Source: Streptomyces netropsis (GTDB lineage Bacteria > Actinomycetota > Actinomycetes > Streptomycetales > Streptomycetaceae). Taken from it: DNA of 64,000 bases. The stretch is from contig NZ_JACHJG010000005.1 in NCBI RefSeq assembly GCF_014203545.1, forward strand, positions 197,726 to 261,725, read 5' to 3'. This document shows, piece after piece, positions 55,547 through 61,417 of the stretch. How positions within the stretch are numbered: position 1 is the first letter of the stretch; every line of letters begins with the position of its first letter. Made by a program: the position numbers and the translations under genes. A model generated the notes under the pieces. It ran no database searches. It saw only the letters and a list, made by a program, of their open reading frames with translations, and had not been told where the DNA came from.

Positions 55547-56314
55547 TCAGCGCAGGCGGTACTCCCGGTCACGGGCGGCGAAGAGCCCCGCCTGGCGGTC
55601 CGGCGGCAGATTGCCCAGGGAGATCAAATGCGGTGCCAGGGCGAGCGCCCGTTCGCGTGCAGCCTCCTTCGCCGCCCACAAGGCCCGCACGGTGCCCTGC
55701 ACCGCCTCGGTCGGGTAGGAGGCGATGACGGCGGCGGCGCGCAGGGCCGCGGCGACGGCCTCGCCCGGCGGGGTCAGTTCGGAGACCAGACCGATCTCGT
55801 ACGCGCGGCGCGCGGAGAGCCGCTCCGCGGTGCCCATCAGCGCCAGCCGGGCCGCTTCGCCGAAGGGCATGCGCTGGGCCATGTAGAGCGATTCGTAGGC
55901 GCTGACCATGCCGTACGAGGTGTGCGGGTCGAAGAACGTGGCGTTCTCCGACGCCACGACGAACTCGGCCTCGCCGAGCAGATAGAACGCCCCGCCGCAG
56001 GCCATGCCCCCGACCGCGGCGACGACCGGCTTCCACAGGTCGGCGGCCTTGGGACCGACGGTCAGGAGCGGGTCGTCCAGGCAGTACGGGGAGGCGGGCT
56101 GCGGGACGTCGACCGCGCGGTCGAGGCCCGTGCAGAACGCGCGCTCTCCGGCCCCGGTGAGCACGACCGCCCGCACGGTGTCGTCGCGGCGGAGGTCGCG
56201 CCACAGGGCGTGGAGCCGGTCGGCCGTCGCGAGGTCGATCGCGTTGTGCCGCTCGGGCCGGTCGAGGGTCACGAGGGTGACGCCGTCCCCGGCGGCCTCC
56301 GTGCGCACCGTCAT
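55547..56314 (-). CDS. enoyl-CoA hydratase/isomerase family protein
   Basis: Encodes 255 residues from ATG 56314, whose ATGA overlaps the stop of the DUF35 gene. Crotonase motifs are TGAGERAFCTGLDRAVDV and VGGMACGGAFYLLGEAEFVV; instead of the usual Glu-rich motif it has FFDPHTSYGMVSAYESL, where Glu occurs later in the helix, so it may be a hydrolase-, isomerase- or hydratase-type member. Third gene of the thiolase-DUF35-hydratase operon. Confidence 0.87.
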   Translation of the reverse strand: MTVRTEAAGDGVTLVTLDRPERHNAIDLATADRLHALWRDLRRDDTVRAVVLTGAGERAFCTGLDRAVDVPQPASPYCLDDPLLTVGPKAADLWKPVVAAVGGMACGGAFYLLGEAEFVVASENATFFDPHTSYGMVSAYESLYMAQRMPFGEAARLALMGTAERLSARRAYEIGLVSELTPPGEAVAAALRAAAVIASYPTEAVQGTVRALWAAKEAARERALALAPHLISLGNLPPDRQAGLFAARDREYRLR

Positions 56315-56775
56315 GGGCGCTCCAGCAGCCAGCGGGGCACGGTGACGCCCTCCGCCAGCTCGGTGAAGGCGACGACGACGGGGGCGCCGATGCGCAGCCG
56401 GGCCGGGTCGACGGAGTCGAGCGCCGCATCGGGGGCGGCCACCAGATTGCCCACGAGGCGGATGCGCGGGTCGTCGGCCAGCTCGACGACGATGACGTTG
56501 TACGGGGCCTGGTCGGCGTAGGCGGGCAGCAGGGGCGGGTGGGGCCGGACGAACGACCAGATGCGGCCACGGCCGCTCGTCGCACGCCACTCGCTGTCGA
56601 AGGACTGGCAGCGCGGGCAGCAGGGGCGGGGCGGGAAACGCGGTTCGTGGCACCCGGCGCAGAACTGGACGCCCAGCTCACCGCGGGCGGCGAACTCCCA
56701 GAAGGGCGCGCCGTCCTCGTCCGGCACGGGCAGCAGCGGCCCGTTGTCGGTGGTGCCCCTCATGATGGAGGACAT
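56311..56775 (-). CDS. DUF35 zinc-ribbon/OB-fold protein
   Basis: Encodes 154 residues from ATG 56775 (AGGAG 10 bp upstream; a GTG at 56781 directly abutting the thiolase stop is possible). Zinc-ribbon cysteines are Cys39, Cys42, Cys53 and Cys56, followed by an OB-fold (GRIWSFVRPHPPLLPAYADQ; VVELADDPRIRLVGNLVA). It lies between and is coupled to the thiolase-like gene and the hydratase, which is strong evidence that it is the partner of the thiolase-like protein. Confidence 0.9.
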   Translation of the reverse strand: MSSIMRGTTDNGPLLPVPDEDGAPFWEFAARGELGVQFCAGCHEPRFPPRPCCPRCQSFDSEWRATSGRGRIWSFVRPHPPLLPAYADQAPYNVIVVELADDPRIRLVGNLVAAPDAALDSVDPARLRIGAPVVVAFTELAEGVTVPRWLLERP

Positions 56776-56781
56776 GAGCAC

Positions 56782-57933
56782 TCAACTCCTCAGCAGAAGT
56801 GCCGAAGTGGGGACGCCCTCGCCCGCCGTGACCAGGCACGTCGTGGCGTCGGGGACCTGCGCGGTGGAGCTGCCGCGGAGTTGTCGGACGCCCTCGTTGA
56901 TGAGGTTGAAGCCGTGGACGTAGGCCTCGCTGAGTCCGCCGCCCGCCGTGTTGATCGGGAGTCGGCCGCCGATCTCGAGCGCACCGCCCTCACTGAAGGC
57001 CGCGCCCTCTCCGCGTCCGCAGAAGCCGTAGCCCTCCAGGGAGAGCGGTATGAGCGGGGTGAAGGCGTCGTAGATCTGCGCGACGTCCACGCCTTGCGGG
57101 CCGAAGTCGGCGTTCTTCCACAGGTGCCGGGCGGCGGTCCAGGAGGGGCCGGTCAGCGGGTCGTCCGTCCAGTAGTTGACCATGCCGTGGTGCTGGGCGG
57201 GCAGGCCCTGGGCCACGGCATGGACGTACACGGGGCGACGGCGGCAGTCGCTGGCGCGTCGCGCGGAGACGACCACGCAGGCCAGGGCGCCGTCCGTCTC
57301 CAGACAGTTGTCGAAAAGGCACAGCGGCTCGCTGATCCAGCGCGAGTCCATGTACATCTCGCGGGTCAGCGGTCGCTCGTACATCATCGCCGCGGGGTTC
57401 TGGTTGGCGCGGTTGCGGCAGGCCAGTGCGACGTTGAAGAGATGGTCGCGGGTGGCGCCGTACTCGTGCATATAGCGGCGGGCGAGCATCGCGATCTCGT
57501 CGGCGGGTCTCAGCAGCCCGTACGGCCGGGTCCACTGGCCCGGGGTGGGGAGCTGGGTCCGGGTGTTCCGCCACGGTCTGGGGCCGGAGCCGCGCTTGCG
57601 GGAGCGCCAGGCGACGCCGACGGTCGCCTGTCCGGTGGCGACGGCCAGGGCCAGATGCGCGATGGTCGCGCAGGAGCCGCCGCCTCCGTAGCCGACCTGG
57701 GAGAAGAAGGTGACGTCGCCCGCCCCGATGGCCTTGGCGATCTCGACCTCGTCGGTCTCCTCCATCGTGTAGGAGGCGAAGGCGTCGACCTCGGAGGGCG
57801 GGATGCCCGCGTCGTCGAGCGCGGCGAGGATCGCCCGGCAGGCCAAGGTCTTTTCCGAAGCGGGGAGTTGCCGGGCGAAGGGGGTCTGTCCTATGCCGAC
57901 GATCGCAGTAGCGTCCTTGAGCGTTGCCGCCAT
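56782..57933 (-). CDS. thiolase-fold lipid-transfer protein, probable retro-aldolase
   Basis: Encodes 383 residues from ATG 57933, preceded by GGAGG. Thiolase-fold landmarks are AIVGIGQTPFARQLPASEKT, VAQIYDAFTPLIPLSLEGYG and GRLPINTAGGGLSEAYVHGF. The nucleophile position reads GYGGGGSCA, again with Gly where the catalytic Cys should be, although a Cys occurs two residues beyond the alignment position. It leads a tightly coupled operon with DUF35 and hydratase genes; operator site 9 lies 59 bp upstream. Confidence 0.88.
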   Translation of the reverse strand: MAATLKDATAIVGIGQTPFARQLPASEKTLACRAILAALDDAGIPPSEVDAFASYTMEETDEVEIAKAIGAGDVTFFSQVGYGGGGSCATIAHLALAVATGQATVGVAWRSRKRGSGPRPWRNTRTQLPTPGQWTRPYGLLRPADEIAMLARRYMHEYGATRDHLFNVALACRNRANQNPAAMMYERPLTREMYMDSRWISEPLCLFDNCLETDGALACVVVSARRASDCRRRPVYVHAVAQGLPAQHHGMVNYWTDDPLTGPSWTAARHLWKNADFGPQGVDVAQIYDAFTPLIPLSLEGYGFCGRGEGAAFSEGGALEIGGRLPINTAGGGLSEAYVHGFNLINEGVRQLRGSSTAQVPDATTCLVTAGEGVPTSALLLRS

Positions 57934-57991
57934 CGCCACCTCCGTGCTGTCGGTGTGCACACTGCTGACAGCGCGGAAGGCTATCGCTAAT

Positions 57992-58006
57992 CTGACGACG
58001 AGTCAG
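57992..58006. promoter_or_regulatory. island operator site 9
   Basis: CTGAC-GACGA-GTCAG, perfect arms, between the divergent thiolase operon and the FadD3-like ligase gene. Confidence 0.75.
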
Positions 58007-58086
58007 CTATGGGGCCGGGTGCCCGGCCGGTCGGGTCGCTGCCCGCCCGAGGGGCCGCCCCGGCCGGGTGCGGGGGAGGGTGTGCG

Positions 58087-59766
58087 ATGCGCGGCGACCT
58101 GGAATTCACCTCCATACCCCTGCTGGTCCGTACCGCCGCCCAGCGGTACGCCGACCGGGAGGCCGTGGTCGAGGGCAGGACCCGGCTCAGCTACCGGCAG
58201 CTCGGAGAGCGCGTCGAGCGGGCCGCCGCCGCGTGCCTCGCCGCCGGGGTCGAGCGGGGCGACCGCGTCGCGATCTGGGCCCCCAACACCCTGGACTGGA
58301 TCGTCTCCGCCCTCGGTGCCGTCACGGCCGGTGCGGTCCTCGTCCCCGTCAACACGCGCTTCAAGGGCGCCGAGGCGGCTCAGGTGCTGGCGCGCACGCG
58401 CGCCCGGCTGCTGTTCGTCACCGGCACCTTCCTCGGCACCTCGTACGTCGCCGCACTGCGCGCCGCCACCGGTGGCGCGGCGGAGGGCGGAAAGGGCGGC
58501 CCGCTGTCCGGTCTCCCTCATCTGCGCGATGTCGTCGTCCTGGCCGAGGACGCGCCGGCCGATTTCCGTACGTGGAAGGAGTTTCTCGCCGCCGGCGGGG
58601 CGATACCCGGTTCGGTCGTACGCGCCCGGGCCGACGCCATCGGGCCGGGGGAACCCTCCGACATCATCTTCACCTCCGGCACCACGGGCGAGCCCAAGGG
58701 CGCGGTCGTCACCCATGCGCAGACGCTGCGGACCTTCGGCGTCTGGAGCGAGCTGGCCGGGCTGGCGGAAGGGGACCGCTATCTGATCGTCAACCCCTTC
58801 TTCCACACCTTCGGCTACAAGGCGGGCATCATCGCCGGCCTCATGCGCGGCGTGACGATGGTCCCGCAGCCGGTCTTCACGGCGGACACGGTGCTGGCCA
58901 ACATCGCGGCCGAGCGCATCTCCGTGCTGCCCGGTCCGCCCACACTGCACCAGTCACTGCTCGACCATCCGGCCCGGTCGGCGCACGACCTGTCGTCCCT
59001 GCGGCTGGTGGTGACGGGAGCGGCCGTCGTGCCCCGCCGCCTGGTCGACCGGTTGCGTGCCGAGTTGAGGATCGCGACCGTGCTGACGGCCTACGGCATG
59101 AGCGAGGCGACCGGCGTGGTGACGATGTGCCGACGTGGCGACCCGGCCGAGGTCGTCGCCCGGACGTCGGGCCGGGCCATCCCGGACACCGAGGTCAAGG
59201 TGGTGGGGCCCGACGGTGCGGGCCTCCCGCCCGGCGAGCCCGGCGAGATCCTCGTGCGGGGATACCAGGTCATGCGCGGTTACTTCGAGGACCCGGAGGC
59301 CACCGCCCGGGCCGTCGACCCCGGAGGCTGGCTGCACACCGGCGACATCGGCGTCCTGGACGACGGGGGCAATCTCCGGGTCACCGACCGGCTCAAGGAC
59401 ATGTTCATCGTCGGCGGCTTCAACGTGTATCCCGCGGAGGTCGAGCAGTCGTTGGCCCGGCATCCGCAGATCGCGGAAGTCGCCGTCGTGGGAGTCCCCG
59501 ACGCGCGCCTCGGCGAGGTGGGCAAGGCGTTCGCGGTGCGACGGGAGCGGGCGGCGGATGCCGCGGCCGGGGAGGGCCTCACGGCCGGTGCGCTGATCGC
59601 CTGGGCCCGTCGGCAGATGGCCAACTACAAGGTTCCGCGCGAGGTCGAATTCGTCGCCGAGCTACCGCGGAACGCCTCCGGGAAGGTCCTCAAGAGGCAG
59701 TTGCGGGAGCGTGGCCAGGCCGCGGGTCCGGCGCACGCGCCGGACGCCCCGGGCACGGGTGCGTAG
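58087..59766 (+). CDS. AMP-forming acyl-CoA ligase, FadD3-like
   Basis: Encodes 559 residues from ATG 58087 with GGGGGAGGG 6 bp upstream. ANL motifs are IIFTSGTTGEPKGAVVTH, LTAYGMSEATGVV, GWLHTGDIGVLDDGGNLRVT and the lysine in PRNASGKVLKRQL. The stretch VNPFFHTFGYKAGIIAGL and ISVLPGPPTLHQSLLDHPAR are, as I recall, very like mycobacterial FadD3, which activates the steroid C/D-ring acid HIP. A similar bicyclic or alicyclic acid is a reasonable guess; the actual substrate is unknown. Confidence 0.9.
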   Translation: MRGDLEFTSIPLLVRTAAQRYADREAVVEGRTRLSYRQLGERVERAAAACLAAGVERGDRVAIWAPNTLDWIVSALGAVTAGAVLVPVNTRFKGAEAAQVLARTRARLLFVTGTFLGTSYVAALRAATGGAAEGGKGGPLSGLPHLRDVVVLAEDAPADFRTWKEFLAAGGAIPGSVVRARADAIGPGEPSDIIFTSGTTGEPKGAVVTHAQTLRTFGVWSELAGLAEGDRYLIVNPFFHTFGYKAGIIAGLMRGVTMVPQPVFTADTVLANIAAERISVLPGPPTLHQSLLDHPARSAHDLSSLRLVVTGAAVVPRRLVDRLRAELRIATVLTAYGMSEATGVVTMCRRGDPAEVVARTSGRAIPDTEVKVVGPDGAGLPPGEPGEILVRGYQVMRGYFEDPEATARAVDPGGWLHTGDIGVLDDGGNLRVTDRLKDMFIVGGFNVYPAEVEQSLARHPQIAEVAVVGVPDARLGEVGKAFAVRRERAADAAAGEGLTAGALIAWARRQMANYKVPREVEFVAELPRNASGKVLKRQLRERGQAAGPAHAPDAPGTGA

Positions 59767-60130
59767 GGAACGTGTGGCCTGATTTCGCTGCCCGCCGACG
59801 GGTGTCCGCCGATCGGTGTCCGCCGACGGGGCCCGCCGAAGGCGGCCATCAGGGTGCCCGTCGACGGGAGGGAGCCTGGCCGGGGCGCCTGTGGCGGCAC
59901 TCGCCCCGGTGTCGGGCGGGGAGGGCGCGGTCGGGTGGACGTACCCCGTCCGGTCCCTGTGCCGACCGTGCGGAGCCGCGATGTTCACGACCGGCCGCGC
60001 CTCCCGCGGAGCGCAACCCTTCGCCGATGCCGGGCGCTTCACGCGCCCGCCGGACCGGGCTCGATCGGGCCGGGCCGGGCAGGCCGGAACCGGGCCGGGC
60101 GGGGCCGTGCCGGATCGGCGTGGGCGCGCG
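59767..60130. other. GC-rich intergenic region with short repeats
   Basis: No gene supported in 364 bp between the ligase and the convergent peptide gene. It contains two direct copies of GTGTCCGCCGA (about 16 bp apart near 59802 and 59818) and runs of CCGGGCCGGGC type. No clean terminator is visible. Confidence 0.5.
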
Positions 60131-60349
60131 TCAGCCCAGTCGGACGTCGGTGGTGTGGTCGTCGGCGCCACCGGTGGTGTGGTCGTCCTGCGGACCGTTG
60201 CCCGCCGGCGACTGCAGGGCCAGCACACCGCGTTCCTGGGAGGTGGTGTGGTCGTCGGCCGCGGCCGGCAGGGCGGCGACGGCCACGCCGACCGCCGCGA
60301 GGGCGAATATGGCGAGGGCCTTCTTGGTGCGGGTCATGGTGCGCGTCAT
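60131..60349 (-). CDS. small secreted peptide with three DDHTT motifs
   Basis: Encodes 72 residues from ATG 60349 (AGAGGAG upstream). A standard signal peptide (basic MTRTMTRTKK, then ALAIFALAAVGVAVAALPAAA) would be cut near residue 30, releasing a ~42-residue acidic peptide. The mature part contains DDHTT three times: right after the cleavage site, before GG, and before DVRLG. No cysteines, so it is not lantibiotic-like. The repeat echoes the DDHAT repeats of the adjacent AfsS, on the same strand. I know of no described function. Confidence 0.8.
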   Translation of the reverse strand: MTRTMTRTKKALAIFALAAVGVAVAALPAAADDHTTSQERGVLALQSPAGNGPQDDHTTGGADDHTTDVRLG

Positions 60350-60757
60350 GGTGACTCCTCTGCTGGGGGTGGCTGTGCACTTCTCAGTGAACGTATCGGC
60401 GGGGAAGCGGGCATACGCGGTTTTGGGCCGGAAAGCAGCGGGTCCGGGCGCGTTGGGCCGTGCGCCGCAGCGGGGGACCCACGAGATCGTGGCTTTGCGG
60501 CGTACGGGCGTGGGCGGTGCGATGGGCACCGGCTCACTTCGCCCGTACGCCGTGGGCGACAACGCCGCAGGGGCCCGCGTCGACGGCTCCCCCTCCGTGC
60601 CGTCGACGCCGGCCCCTGTCGGTCCCCCGTTGCGAGTCCCCCCGGTGGACCTCGATCCCCCGTGTTCCCCCGTGCTCCACCGGGAGGGACTGCTGATCGG
60701 TCGGGAGTTCCGCATGCCCCCCCGGGTCGGGACCCACGACCGATCAGTCGCGCTCGA
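60350..60757. other. region between the peptide gene and afsS
   Basis: No gene supported in 408 bp. It holds the peptide-gene promoter side and, at 60693-60747, a long hairpin just downstream of afsS. Open frames here lack codon bias. Confidence 0.55.
60693..60747. terminator. afsS terminator: long nested hairpin
   Basis: CTGATCGGTCG (60693-60703) pairs perfectly with CGACCGATCAG (60737-60747). Inside lies a second hairpin, GGGTC-GG-GACCC (60724-60735). It starts 10 bp after the afsS stop on the minus strand. Confidence 0.7.
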
Positions 60758-60919
60758 TCAGAAAGGCTTCTCGGTCGTGGCGTGGTCGTCCTGCACCACG
60801 AACGGCGGCTTACCCGTCGCGTGGTCGTCCATCGGCGCGGCGAGCGTGCCGCCGGTGGCGTGGTCGTCCTGCGGTGTGGCTATGACGGGCTTGAGCGTCT
60901 TCTTCTTGTCGTCGCTCAT
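60758..60919 (-). CDS. afsS: AfsS, small repeat protein of the AfsK/AfsR pathway
   Basis: A 53-residue ORF from ATG 60919 with GGGAG upstream: a basic start (MSDDKKKTLKPV), then three copies of a repeat centred on DDHAT (at residues 18-22, 31-35 and 44-48). AfsS is known in S. coelicolor as a 63-residue sigma-factor-like protein with three tandem repeats whose transcription is switched on by AfsR and which stimulates antibiotic production; the biochemical mode is unsettled. Position directly downstream of afsR and the repeat pattern support the name. The repeat core differs from the LDNHM-type I recall from S. coelicolor. Confidence 0.85.
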   Translation of the reverse strand: MSDDKKKTLKPVIATPQDDHATGGTLAAPMDDHATGKPPFVVQDDHATTEKPF

Positions 60920-61417
60920 GGCGATCAACTCCCGTTGGTCAGTGCGAGTCGTGTGGTGTGATGGGGATTGCGTAACCCGCCCGGCGACTCCCCCGAGGAC
61001 CGCCGGACGGGCATGTTAGGGCTGTTCACCCTAGAGGTGAGGCCTCACCTACGACCCGCCTGCCCCCCGACGCGACGGATCGACATGGATAAGACTGACG
61101 GGCCGCGATAAACGATCGATGAACGGCCACGTGACAGGGTTTTGGCGGGGGTTGTGCGGCTGGGGAAGGCCTCGGAACCGGCTGCGGCACGGGCGGAAAC
61201 GGCACCGCCAAGCCCCCGAAAACCAGGCGTCGTGCCCCCGATACGCCCCCGAAACGCGCCCTGTCCGCCGCGAAACCCTCACATGCGGCCGGGGCGGCTC
61301 CGCGGGCGGACGTCCTACCCGGCGGCTCCCCCGGCGCACCCGGGGCGCCTCGCGCCGTCGGCCGTGCGCACGCACCGGACGCCGCTTGCCGACCCACCGA
61401 GATCCGCCGGACAGCCC
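60920..61417. other. afsR-afsS intergenic region
   Basis: No gene in 498 bp. The afsS promoter lies at 61014-61050. The part next to the afsR stop is GC-rich with no recognisable element. Confidence 0.6.
61014..61050 (-). promoter_or_regulatory. afsS promoter and candidate AfsR/PhoP site
   Basis: Read on the minus strand, TAACAT (61019-61014) is a good -10. About 18 bp upstream the -35 zone is occupied by a perfect 16-bp palindrome AGGTGAGGCCTCACCT (61035-61050), overlapping a second inverted repeat TCACC-N5-GGTGA (61026-61040). GTTCACC at 61024-61030 matches the PHO-box/AfsR core. AfsR is known to activate afsS by binding its -35 region. Confidence 0.6.

Noticed and set aside
60460..60696. 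78-codon plus-strand frame between the peptide gene and afsS
   Set aside because: Random codon bias; overlaps the afsS terminator hairpin.
58068..61019. Plus-strand open frame of almost 1,000 codons across the FadD3-like ligase, the peptide gene and afsS
   Set aside because: Arg/Gly/Pro-rich shadow of the ligase in its first half; the second half is antisense to two better-supported small genes.
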